Origin: Priapulus caudatus
Taxonomy: Eukaryota > Priapulida > Priapulimorpha > Priapulimorphida > Priapulidae
Assembly: GCF_000485595.1 (NCBI RefSeq)
Contig: NW_014578252.1
Coordinates: forward strand, 54,979-92,824
Length of the DNA stretch: 37,846 nt
Reading direction: 5' to 3'
The notes under the pieces were generated by a model that was not told the DNA's origin, ran no database searches, and saw only the letters and a list, made by a program, of their open reading frames with translations. The position numbers were made by a program, and so were the translations under genes. Positions within the stretch are counted from its first letter, which is position 1. Each line of letters starts with the position of its first letter. This document shows, piece after piece, positions 10,655 through 20,515 of the stretch.

Positions 10655-11227
10655 TCATACTTTTAACTTTGAAAAACCTGGACCATGAGGTAAGTATGCC
10701 GGAATGATGACCTCCGTTCTTCCTGGGATGGTGGTGGCCTTCAGGGCTCTGGCTGTTATTGTTGTCGGAGACAATACAGCCTCTAGTAGTAGGAAAGGTT
10801 CACCCTGGATGAGGAGCTCCTTCCACTGGGGGTTGACTGTAATGGCATATTCCATCATGAAGTCCCAGCCCAAAATGACTGGACTGTCGATTTCTCTCAT
10901 TATCCGGAAGGGATACTCCAAACTCAAAGGTCCTAGTCGAACGGGTGCTGCTCCAAGGCAAGACAACTTTTCTCCAGACACCGAACGTATTACTGTTGGT
11001 TCTTCAGACAACGTTCCTCTTTCCCCTGGTGAGAACAAATCCCATACATCTTCGCGCATCAGCGAGACATCCGCCCCAGTGTCAAACAACAATGGTATCT
11101 CCTGATTGCCCACGTTCATCAGGACCCTTGGAATAATCATTTGAGTCTTCTTCCTTCTCTTCTTGGCTGCAGAGCGACCCTCATCCACAGCACATACTAG
11201 TTTTCCGACTGACAGGTACCCCAGCAC
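10655..11227 (-). pseudogene. gypsy aspartic protease region
   Basis: A 190-residue open frame has the retropepsin active site LLFDTGADVSLM at residues 47-58 (DTG at 11,083-11,075) and the downstream VILGWDFM motif at about residue 117, both expected of the Pol protease. It follows the gag zinc knuckle directly. The protease domain itself is unbroken. The frame ends at about 10,655, where the link to RT needs a frame change. Confidence 0.8.
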
Positions 11228-12111
11228 TCAGCGCTGCGATGTCCGTATTTGCCGCAATTGTAGCAATGTCCGTCGAATCGGTCATTGAATTGAGCTTGCT
11301 GTTGATTGGCAAGAGCATGGTTGCGAAACTTGCTCAGACTTACCTGGTTGCACTCGTTGATCATTCGAACCATCTCCATATCTCTGACCTTGCCTTTGAC
11401 CACAACCTTGGCTTGGTCCATGGCGATTTCTTCGACCACTGTGTCCGCGGGTACGTCCACAGCCAGAGTTTTGGTTCCTCATCAGGAGCTGTACTTGTTC
11501 ACACAGCTTCTGGACGTCATCCTTCAGACTGGTGATTTCATCCATTACCGCGGCAGGAGAGGCAAACCCTTCATCCAGCGAGACCTGGCAGATGGCTGGT
11601 TCCTGTGCGACAAGTTGAGGGGTCATAGCCTTCCTCACCTGTACATACTGTCCCGCTAATTTCACCGCCTGGCGTATCGTGTCAGGGTTTTGGGTCAGGA
11701 GATGCAGCTGAAGCTGTACATCTCCTACCACCCTCATGAACTGCTCCTTTGCCATCGTGTTTCGATGTTGTTCTGGAAAATCCTGGAATGCTGTCGCCGC
11801 CTTACGGAGAACCAGTAACTCAAAGGCGGTGATTGCCTCATCCGTCCCAAGACCGAGAGTCATAAACTCCTGACGCCTGATCAAGGCATGCTCGTCCGGG
11901 TCGTCTCTCCTTCAGTGCCTGACGTGTCTGTTCATAGTTCAGCTTGGTCTCCGCTGGCAGACTGTAGTAGGTCATAAAAGCCCTACCCGATAAATATAGG
12001 GGAAAGACAAGACGGCGTCGGCACAAATAGTTCAAATCGCTTAAACCACAAGGTAAAATCCTCGCTGGACTCGCCCGAAAATTCCTTCAGTTTTGGGTGT
12101 GCAGTGGCCAT
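11224..12111 (-). pseudogene. gypsy Gag with CCHC zinc knuckle
   Basis: Gag starts at the minus-strand ATG 12,111-12,109. It changes frame near 12,030 (MNYLCRRRLVFPLYLSGRAF, the conserved gag helix region) and again near 11,890-11,900, continuing to about 11,450. The last frame ends in the nucleic-acid-binding knuckle CYNCGKYGHRSAEC (C-x2-C-x4-H-x4-C) at 11,265-11,224. Gag packages the element RNA. At least three frame changes make it nonfunctional as assembled. Confidence 0.75.
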
Positions 12112-12534
12112 CTTTATTTAGGGTGTTACGTAACACAATTACTATAATAATTTTTTATTTTGTTTGATTGGCAGGTTAGACAATTTTGGAATCACATAAG
12201 TAAACTTCCTCACGCACACGCACGAAAACTGTTATCTAATAATAATAATAATAATATCAAGTTCTGTCTCTCGATAACACACGTATAACGTGCCTCAGGT
12301 CATCTTACCATAAGCAGACTAGCTACAGATATCAAATAGCTCCGAGCCAATCTGCAAAATGCTAGCAGTGCACACAGGTACTAGAGACAGCTCAATATAT
12401 ATATACGTATGTACAATACTTGCAGCGAGGAACGCTTGTGATTTCTCGTACACCTAGTCTTAGCTGAATTCCTGCCATATTACTTGCGCACTGCTGGGCT
12501 CAGCGAGTGACGTCACACACCAGCGAAAACAATA
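12112..12534. other. no gene; possible gypsy 5' flank
   Basis: AT-rich, with an (AAT)n microsatellite at about 12,237-12,256. It is upstream of the minus-strand gag and is where a 5' LTR could lie, but I could not define LTR ends or a primer-binding site. Confidence 0.45.
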
Positions 12535-12641
12535 CACGGGAGCGGCGAGCGATTTCGCTCCCGTCGGCTTTCAAAGCACTCTGGCAACAACAATTACGAG
12601 AGCAAAATTTTTGGAAGATACGAGAAAAAATCGCTCCCGTG
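12535..12641. repeat. foldback element with CACGGGAGCG ends
   Basis: The left end cacgggagcg (12,535-12,544) is the exact reverse complement of the right end cgctcccgtg (12,632-12,641). The inner CGATTT/AAATCG words also pair, and a second small hairpin (gggagcg...cgctccc) lies inside the left half. This fits a short non-autonomous inverted-repeat element. Confidence 0.6.
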
Positions 12642-13448
12642 CTGCCGGCAGCGTTAGATACTAGTTCCGACCCGGAGGCCCGATCCACCAAGTTTTTGGC
12701 GGGCATGTAGTGCAGCCCAGTGTTTTTATGACCGTATAACAATAAGTTTTTATATCGCAGGGGTTATCGTGGGAAGTGAGGGCACGACCAGTGACACACG
12801 CACGTAATCAAAGCTGTTAACTAAATTCGTCACTTTTCTTAACGTAGAAAGTGGACTATTTTTATTCAGTTAGATATCTAGAAGCAATGTAAACTGTATA
12901 TACTTAAAGATTCTAGGCACTTGTAACTTTGCGGATGTGCGGCAGCATTAATCTATAGATGGATCTATCTATGGGGGTACCGTGGACTGGGGAGGAGAAA
13001 AACGAAAGTAAAACCATACCCAGAAGCTCCCGGCATTCCTAGAGATTCCAGTACAAGTTTTATTAAAATACTCAAAGTAACTAAAAACTGTCTCTGAGGT
13101 TCTGAAATTGCTCAGTCAATGTAAAAAGAAACTTGAAAATAACCATACCATCATTACCATGATTATAATTCTTGATTTCCTGTCTTTGTCATGTTACCTG
13201 ACTATGTGTACTGTGTAGTGCATGTCTGTCTGTGTGAATGAAATTGAATAAGAATGTGATTGGTTTCTTAGTCGAGTGAAATGAGATAAAAAAAAATGTG
13301 ATCGAATGTAATTTGTTAACGATTTCTTAACACTGATAGTCTGATACTGGTGCTGAGTGCATCATGCTGATGGATGATTTAGAGTCAGTGCATGAATATT
13401 ATAAAAAAAATTTAACAAAATCATGCTATGAAAAAGTAGCTCTGGCCA
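12642..13448. other. no gene
   Basis: AT-rich. I see no supported coding frame, RNA or known repeat. Confidence 0.5.
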
Positions 13449-13542
13449 AGCCTAAAATAGCTCCCGTAAAAAAAATTACGAGAGCTCTTTTTTTCATACA
13501 AATTCAAAAAAGAGCTCTCGTAAAAAAAGAAATTTTTAGGCT
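13449..13542. repeat. 94-bp foldback (inverted-repeat) element
   Basis: The left end agcctaaaa (13,449-13,457) pairs with the right end ttttaggct (13,534-13,542). Inside, tacgagagctctttttt (from 13,477) pairs with aaaaaagagctctcgta (to 13,522), around a short loop catacaaattc. It looks like a miniature inverted-repeat element or a decayed foldback. A plus-strand ORF across it is spurious. Confidence 0.75.
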
Positions 13543-14028
13543 GTCACACGCAAATTACAACATGCCACCAAGTCACAAAACATGTATTAACCGGTTATTA
13601 CAGCTTCTGATCTTGAAACTGAGTAGCATAAACTGGAAAACCCTATGTTATCTATAGTAATAGAAATATTTATTAGGCATTGACATCATTTACTTGCCTC
13701 ACAATGGCACAGAAATTACGTCGATCATAACAAAGAATAGCACGGAACATGGCGGCCTCCAAGAAATCACCTGTGTGAGATCAAGTGCTCCTCCGATTTG
13801 GATTCGTGCAGAATTTCTTTGATTGGAAATCAAAACGTTCGGGCGTCACTGTGAAGGCTGACTATTATGCCTTCATGGGAGCACTCACAGTAAATCGATA
13901 AACACCGGAATTCGGGAATGAACGGCTTTATTTGGAGACGCCGGCTAACTCACATCTGCTCCCATCAATGTCAGCCAAGTAAGAGAGCGAGACAGGGCGC
14001 GCGCCTCGCGCATGCGGCAACACCGCGC
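13543..14028. other. no gene
   Basis: No coding frame is supported. The sequence becomes more GC-rich toward the repeat at 14,029. Confidence 0.45.
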
Positions 14029-14107
14029 CACCTTCCGACACTATCCGAAACTATGCCGCCGTCACATACACATGGTCTTCTAACACTAGCAAAGACCGTT
14101 TCTTGGA
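14029..14107 (+). repeat. two-part interspersed repeat, order B-A
   Basis: Part B (ccttccgacactatccg, atgccgccgtcacatacac) is followed by part A (atggtcttctaacactagca, accgtttcttgga). The parts match 7514-7604 but in swapped order. Confidence 0.7.
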
Positions 14108-14173
14108 GCTAACATACACCTAGATACAATAATATCACCCAACAAGAGTAGGGTTACAGTCATTGTCAGTGAG

Positions 14174-14222
14174 TAATACTATTAGTATTAGTAATACTAT
14201 TAGTAATAGTATTACTATTAGC
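14174..14222. repeat. TAATACTATTAG palindromic repeat
   Basis: Repeated taatactattag words contain an exact palindrome, 11 bp + G + 11 bp, at 14,192-14,214. Related short palindromes occur at 32,774-32,790 and 37,138-37,191. Confidence 0.75.
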
Positions 14223-14615
14223 AGGAGTAAGATAATATAGGAGGAGTATGACACTCCAAAACACGAGAAATTCAACATTTGCTTGCCTAATTTTACCGAT
14301 GATATATCACGTGCAACTCGATAAAAATTACATCTAAATTAGCGTTGGACATCCACCTCACACTCAAACATTACTTTGTTTCCATACCTCTTCTTTTTAT
14401 GGAGATATAGCTTTGAACGTCACACATGGGTCATACCGTGTTACTATGCTGGGGGCGCAGCTTTCCTGCCATTTCAAACAGTGGCTGTGAAGAATGGACT
14501 CTTGTCTGTTGACAAAAATGCCACCTGTTGGCGGTGTCAAGCGGGGTGCGATGGGGGGTTTGAAACTACGAATGTTTCGCGAGATCTCATTGACTCATTC
14601 CACTTCGCTTCGAAA

Positions 14616-15999
14616 ATGTCAGCCAAACAAAAGCTGAATTTAGAAACGGCTCCAGATAAACGACGTAAAAAGCATTCTACTGTGCGGCCTATGACCAAGG
14701 CACAAGTAAAGGAGATTCGCGGTGAATTAGAGACAACAGAGATTAGGGTATTTGCTTCGGAAGTGAACGAGGTTGTGAGAGAAGAACTCCACATGCAGGT
14801 TGACAACACCAACAGGCAATTGCTATTGAAATGTATGCATGATCACGGTGTATTTGTTACACTCGTTGGTCATTTGTTCCTCATGTTTACGAGCCTGTAC
14901 GAAAGATGCTGTTCGAAGAAATCATCAAAAAGTTACGCGTCGTTCAAGATGGAGTGGTTAAATGTAGTGACTTTCGCGTTCAGTGATTTAGAACATGTAA
15001 AGTGTGGAGCAGCTAGTGCTGACTGTGACAGTGACGCGACATGGAGACATTCACTGCGGACACAATGGGAAACCGTTACGGCGCTTGTTGTCAGACCCGT
15101 CACCACAAAGGAATTCAACGCACTAGGCCATGCAATTGCTGCTGCTGTAATGCGTAAGGTAATTAAAACTTGCACGATCATCTATGTTGTTAATGAACTA
15201 GAATATATTTATCATTTGAGCAGCAACCAAAAGTTCTAATAAACAACTTGAACTTCGTTGCAACCTATGGCTATGCTGTTTCAAGGCGAAAATGTATACA
15301 TTTATTTACAGCAAAGGGGTAATGAAGAAAACGTACGGCCATCTAGTACTACGACTACCGGAATGCTACAGTATTAAAAATATGTTACTAGTTAAATAAT
15401 CAAAGTAATCTAATTAACATTTATGTTTAATATTTATGTTATCACAGGCCAGCGATCAGTTGATCAAAATGAAGACATCAACAGAAGAAACACTGGCCAC
15501 CATTGAACATCTACACGAAGAAACGGAGCACTCGCTTTTCGCAATAGCTGGTGGCTGCGTGCAACTAGTTAAACGAGTACACGCACGCCGATATAGATCG
15601 AGGTCGGCAAGGCAGAAGGGATATGGAGCTGCTTTATTGCAACTGCTGTACACCTGTAATTATTACCTATGCAGTCAACATATGCAACAAAATAATAAAT
15701 AGATTAATAAATTTTCCAATGTATTCTACGTATAATTTATGTACGTTGGCCAACTTATATGCACCATGCACATTGTTGTTTTGTGAATGATGTACAAGAT
15801 TAAACGTTGTTATTCAGCTGTGCGTACAAAAGAAGAAAAGCAACGCCTTCCCATGGAGACACCACTGAGGTTACGGGACAGAGGAGGTTTTCTCATTCCA
15901 CATGGAGTTTTCCTTCTGTGGCTCAGAAACCTGGACTGTGCAGTCCGAACAATTGCCTCCGAAGACGGAATAGCTTTGTATGGGAAAAACATCATAAAG
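14616..15999 (+). CDS. unrecognised spliced gene, three exons (3' end not found)
   Basis: Three exons join in matching phase: 14,616-15,158 (donor GTAATT after AAG, phase 0), 15,448-15,655 (acceptor ATCACAG; donor GTAATT, phase 1) and 15,818-15,999 (acceptor ATTCAG; donor GTTTGT, phase 0). I chose the Met at 14,616 (gaaaATGt context) although the frame is open from 14,376. The protein starts basic (SAKQKLNLETAPDKRRKK), then is helical and charged with Cys-containing loops. Exon 3 has a Leu-rich end (FLIPHGVFLLWLRNL). No stop or frameshift interrupts about 311 codons. I recognise no domain. The gene should continue after 15,999, but no next exon is visible before the repeat at 16,476. It could be a host gene or a captured transposon gene. 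Confidence 0.5.
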
Positions 16000-16475
16000 G
16001 TTTGTGTGACTATTTCTACATTTGTTGGGCACATATATTGTGTAAATAGAAGTCGATGTATATGCAAATTAAGTGGTAAATAAGCCACAAATCTATTATT
16101 GTTTTGCTTTTAATTATAGTTTAAATTAATGGTAAGGTTATCAAAATTTCCAATGATGACGAATGCTAGAGTAACTGGCACCTTGTGTAGTTAATAAGTA
16201 CATAACCTTACCTCAGAACTCATGTTAGATTGTCCAATATCACTGCTGGTTACTGTACAATCAAGACTTAAAATCGATTGTACAGGTTGATGTAACTTTC
16301 GTACCAAATTATTAGCCAACAGCGTGATGATGACGTAAATGAGACGTGACATTAACTCCGAGAGCTTTATAATAAATTTAACATATTGGTTACTGACTTC
16401 GTGGCAAGATGGCGAACTAACAATACGTGTGTAAAGTGGCTCCTACGTTCTTCACCTCGTTGTGACTGAAAATTA
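16000..16475. other. intron-like or intergenic, no gene seen
   Basis: AT-rich, starting at the splice donor of the preceding gene. No exon, RNA or repeat is recognised. Confidence 0.5.
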
Positions 16476-17482
16476 TTGCCCCAAATAAAGCCCTGCATAC
16501 ATGTATGATACCCTTCTTTTTCTCTTAAAAGACAGAAATGGTACAGTTCTCTGTGATCACGTCTGAGGTTTTACTAGAGAGGCAATATTATGGTATTAAA
16601 CACTGGTCTGCACCCCACTGTATACCAAGACATACTCGTGACATAACAAAATGAAAAAAATGGAGTAGGGAAATACCCAATTGAAAGAAAATGGCTCACA
16701 TGGTGCTCCATGTTTTCAGATACATTTTTCATTCATTTGCTTTAAAGCTACACTGTTACACTCAGCAGTTCACTGAAATGAAATAATTTCATTTCAGCCA
16801 AAAAAAAGAAATTTTTTGGGGGGGAATACGCATGGTATATAGGACAGCTGTATATGTGCTGAAAAAGTGCGCTGAGAAGATTCTTTCATCACCATATGAT
16901 TCGAAGTTACAACCCTTGTATAGCTCTCTCTCTCTCTCGCCCTCTCTCTCTCTCGCCCTCTCTCATTCAACGGGTGATTTTAAGAAGGTTGCAGCAGTTA
17001 GTTATAGCATACTGGTTGCTTTGGTTGGAACCTTTGATGTTGATTGCCCCCGTCATGATACTGGTTATGATGTACCCCACTTTTATGGTTGCAGGATATC
17101 TGATTCTTATTGTCCTATTTTGTTTGGTTTTACAGCCCTGGAGTCCCGAAAATATAAGATGGCTGGAACTTCCATGGCTATGTCGCTGGCAAACAGTTGC
17201 TCCTCGCCTAAATTCTTTAGCCCCTTTCAGTAATAATCGATTGTGGCAAAACCTATTTTTATCCTATTTCGTTGGTGTAAATTCCTATTTTTTCCTATTT
17301 TTTTCCACCCCATGAACTCCTATTTTCCTATTTTTGTAAACACTGATCTGGTCAAGCCCCCCTTTTTTGAATGGTGGAAACTTCAAAAATACATCCATTA
17401 CATTCAGAAGGTAATGATTGAAAATAGACCACCTCATGCCATTTATTATCAGTTCTTTTACTAGATTACCCAGTCAGTTCGC
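16476..17482 (+). repeat. ~1-kb duplicated block, clean copy
   Basis: This starts at ttgccccaaataaagccctg and runs through a CT microsatellite (16,923-16,968) and a tract of cctattttt words (about 17,250-17,335). It recurs almost entirely at 18,169-19,285. No coding function is supported; the ORFs over it are repeat-driven. It is probably an interspersed repeat of unknown class. Confidence 0.8.
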
Positions 17483-18168
17483 CTTTTGCAAGTCTTATCT
17501 TTTCCCCTTTTGTGTTAACATATTCTTTAACCATGTGCTGAACTCGCTGTTTTATAGTGAATACATGCCAAACAAAAGTCATTATGAATAGTCCTGTTGT
17601 TTATGTTTTTCACCAAGAAAAGAAAACACACAGCCTCCTAATCGACATGCAGACATCAGACTTCCTTAAAAGGCAAAGTCTTCGTGACGGAACACGCCTC
17701 ACCCCACTTGTCACGTGAACGAGATAAGATGTTTCTGAATCTGCAATGAGGGCATTCAAACGAAGGCGATCTTTGTGCCATGAAGCAGAGTTGACCAGAT
17801 CCTCCAAATCATATACTCGGACAGCGAGGTCAGGGTGAAGGCGATGGACGAAGGAGGCCCTCAGAGAATTCTTTGCGACTTCTCATGGAAGAGTCTGAAA
17901 AAAACTCGGAAGCTTTTCAGCAGAGCAGACAACAGAAAAGTTCTCAGCCTGTCAGGCAAATGGTAAAAGTTCAGTATTGTGATTCCTCTATTTTCGGCGG
18001 CACATTGCAATGAATAATCATCAGTAGCTAGGTTAGTTGTAAGCACACACTGTGATTGCGAACATAATGTATTATAGAGTTTATGCAGTATGTTCTAAGA
18101 AAAATGCACATGTATGCTTAGTCGGGCAAGCAAGCCATCAAATTCATTTGCCCGCCAGACATTATGAC
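17483..18168 (-). other. spacer with a possible minus-strand coding fragment
   Basis: On the minus strand, 17,807-17,610 and, in another frame, 18,046-17,861 read like protein (FRLFHEKSQRIL; DLVNSASWHKDRLRLNALIA). They could be one fragment with a frame break near 17,860. I do not recognise it. A GGGCAAG...TTGCCCG repeat-like patch is at 18,122-18,155. Confidence 0.25.
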
Positions 18169-19285
18169 TTGCCCCAAATAAAGCCCTGAATACATGTATG
18201 ATACCTTCTTTTTGCTCTTTAAAAGACAGAGAATATACACACACAACAGTTTCTCTGTGATCACGTCTGAGGTTTTACTAGGAGAGGGAATATGGGGTAT
18301 TAAACACTGGTCTGCACCCGCACTGTATACCCAAAAATGGCTCCGTGACATAACAAAATAAAAGAGTAGAATATACCCACATCTGAAAGAAAATGGTTCA
18401 CATGGTGCTCATGTTTTCGGAGAATACAATTCTCATTCTCCAATTCATCAAATATCTTAAAGCTAGCACTGTTACTACTCAGCAGTTCACTGAAATGAAC
18501 ATAATTTCATTCAGTCAAGGCCAAAAAACAAGAAAAAAATTTTTTTGGGGGGGACATACGGCATGTATACTAGGTACAGCTGTTTATATGTGCTGAAAAA
18601 GTGCGCTGAGAAGATTTCAGTCACCATGATGTATTCGAAGTAAACGCCTGTTATGAGCTTCATCTCTCGTCTCGCCCTCTGCTCTCCTCCGTCGCCCTCC
18701 ATCATTCAACGGCTGATTTTAAGAAGTTGGGCAGCAGTTTTAGTTATAGCATACTGGTTGCTTTGGTTGGAACCTTGATGTTCGGATTGGCCCCCGGTCA
18801 TGATAGTTTTTTTCTATGGTTATTGAATGTACCCACTGTTTTATGGTTGCAGGAATATCTGATTCTTATTGTCCTATTTGTTTGTTTTACAGCCCTGGAT
18901 CGCCCAAGCGAAATATAAGATGGTGGCTGGAACTTCGGTCATCGGCTATGTCGCTGGCAAACAGCTCTGCCTCGCCTAAATTCTCTTAGGTCCCCGTTTC
19001 AGTAATAATCGATTGTGGCATAAACCTAGTTTTATCCTATTCGTTGGTGTAAATTCCTAATTTTTTCCCTATTTTTTTTCCTACGCCACTGAAACTCCTA
19101 TTTTCCTATTTTTGTAAACACGTGATCTGGTCAAGCCCCCTCTTTTTGAATGGTGGACAACTTCAATCAAATACATCCATTACATTCAGAAGGTAAATGA
19201 TTTGAACAATAGACGGCACCGTCATGCCATTGTATACATATCAGAAAATTTTATACTAACTATACCCAAGTACACCAGTTCCCAT
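18169..19285 (+). repeat. ~1-kb duplicated block, indel-riddled copy
   Basis: This aligns end to end with 16,476-17,482 in the same order but is about 110 bases longer (1,117 against 1,007). The extra length is scattered as single-base insertions, with some deletions and substitutions. The CT microsatellite of the first copy is disrupted here. The pattern resembles raw long-read error rather than evolution. Confidence 0.8.
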
Positions 19286-19336
19286 ATATATATCTGCGTC
19301 ACTTCATCATATCTTATCGTCAAAGAAGTCTAGATC

Positions 19337-19740
19337 GGAACGAAGACGTTGGCAATGTTATATCATTAGCGAACTACGCCGAGAATCGCTAGTCCAGGGA
19401 CCGAGAGTATTGTCCCAACGAATTGATCGGGAACCTTAAAGCTGAACGTGACGGTATAAAAGATTTGCTGAGAGCTAGGAGCAGAAACCTACCCGAATCA
19501 GATATCTGAAGTTGGTACTTAAGGACCGAGACATGAACTGGCAAAGGATACTACAGAGTGCTAAACGACTAAAATCGTATGAAAAAATGGGTTCAAGCAG
19601 CACTGTTAATGTCGTACGACAAAGTGTATATTGACGCAGACATGACCAAAATCCAGACACAAGAGCGAAATTTTTGCGCCAAAAAATGAGAGAGACTTGA
19701 ACGTGGACGGGACAAGGTTTTTCGGATACGTCAAGACAAA
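19337..19740 (+). pseudogene. second LINE ORF1 remnant (noisy copy)
   Basis: 19,337-19,622 matches 3924-4199 almost base for base, but with many one-base indels, so the frame changes constantly. It runs further than the first copy: from about 19,640 to 19,740 it encodes the expected ORF1 C-terminal pieces DADMTKIQTQERNF and GRDKVFRIRQDKLVRVNKN in broken frames. No ORF2 follows. Confidence 0.7.
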
Positions 19741-20515
19741 CTAGTTCGAGTAAACAAGAACAGGCAGGTGAAGAAGAGGTCAGGTATAGCCAGCGGAGAA
19801 TGTTGCTACTAAAATGTTCACACTAACTTATGTTCTACAATTCATCAGTTCGTATTAATCATCTAAAGTGCTGGTTTTGCAAATGTACAGTGTTATGAAA
19901 AACTTGATTTAATTTAAAGCTGAAGTGCTTGCACATGACCCAGACATTTTGGGGTCACAGAGTCGTGGACTCATAGACGATATATCTGACGGCTGAGATC
20001 TCCTTGGCCTGGCTATAAATTAGCAAGACAGGGCAGGAAGGGAATCGTGCCCTGGTATGTAATCCTGAGCGTGACGTCAGCGTAGTTCAGCCACAGGGGG
20101 CAACTGGCTCAGTAATAGTAGTAGAAATAACATACTAGTTAGGCTAATATAATTAAATATTGTATAAATAAATTTAAAATATGGCTGTGCTATTAATGTA
20201 TGAGAGTGATTCAAATGAGAAGATGTTCGCCGCGCGCTTAGTCAATATAGAAAACAGAAATCTCCCTCACTATTTTTGCCATGACTCGGTGAGGCGCTAG
20301 TATCGCTTGATCAGCGTTCTAGTGTTTATATCTATTTCAAACAGAGAACCAACTGCCACTGGATACAAACTTGATACAAACAAACGTGAAGCGTTCGCAT
20401 TTTATACGCTGTAGTATCGCTGTACAGGTCTCAATTCTGTTTGCACTTTATTATGCTCAACAAGACAGTAATTGTTTCACTTATATGTGTAACTTGTGTG
20501 ATTGCGGCCTGCTGC
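19741..20515. other. no gene; possible upstream region of next gene
   Basis: No coding support. A TGACGTCA element lies near 20,070. I see no clear TATA or start. Confidence 0.4.

Larger units (their letters stand above)
9005..12111 (-). mobile_element. degenerate Ty3/gypsy LTR retrotransposon, internal region
   Basis: Reading the minus strand: gag start (ATG at 12,111-12,109), gag body, CCHC zinc knuckle, aspartic protease, reverse transcriptase, then an RNase H remnant ending near 9005. The gag-PR-RT-RH order is that of Ty3/gypsy elements. Frames change at least four times, and there is a stop in RT near 10,099. The RNase H is mostly deleted. No integrase or 3' LTR follows, because the plus-strand block at 8368-8967 adjoins it. 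LTR borders were not found; a short palindrome gtgttacgtaacac at about 12,122-12,135 lies just upstream of gag. The element cannot move on its own. Confidence 0.85.

Noticed and set aside
9449-11659. Plus-strand ORFs of up to 136 residues across 9.4-11.7 kb
   Set aside because: They are antisense to the gypsy gag-pol, whose motifs (DTG, YLDD, CCHC) are clear on the minus strand.
13364-13657. 97-residue plus-strand ORF
   Set aside because: It crosses the foldback element, and its Lys/Ala content reflects poly(A) and hairpin arms.
16832-17464. Overlapping ORFs with membrane-like stretches
   Set aside because: They lie within the duplicated repeat; the second copy does not preserve the frames, and the sequence is low complexity (CT and CCTATTTTT words).
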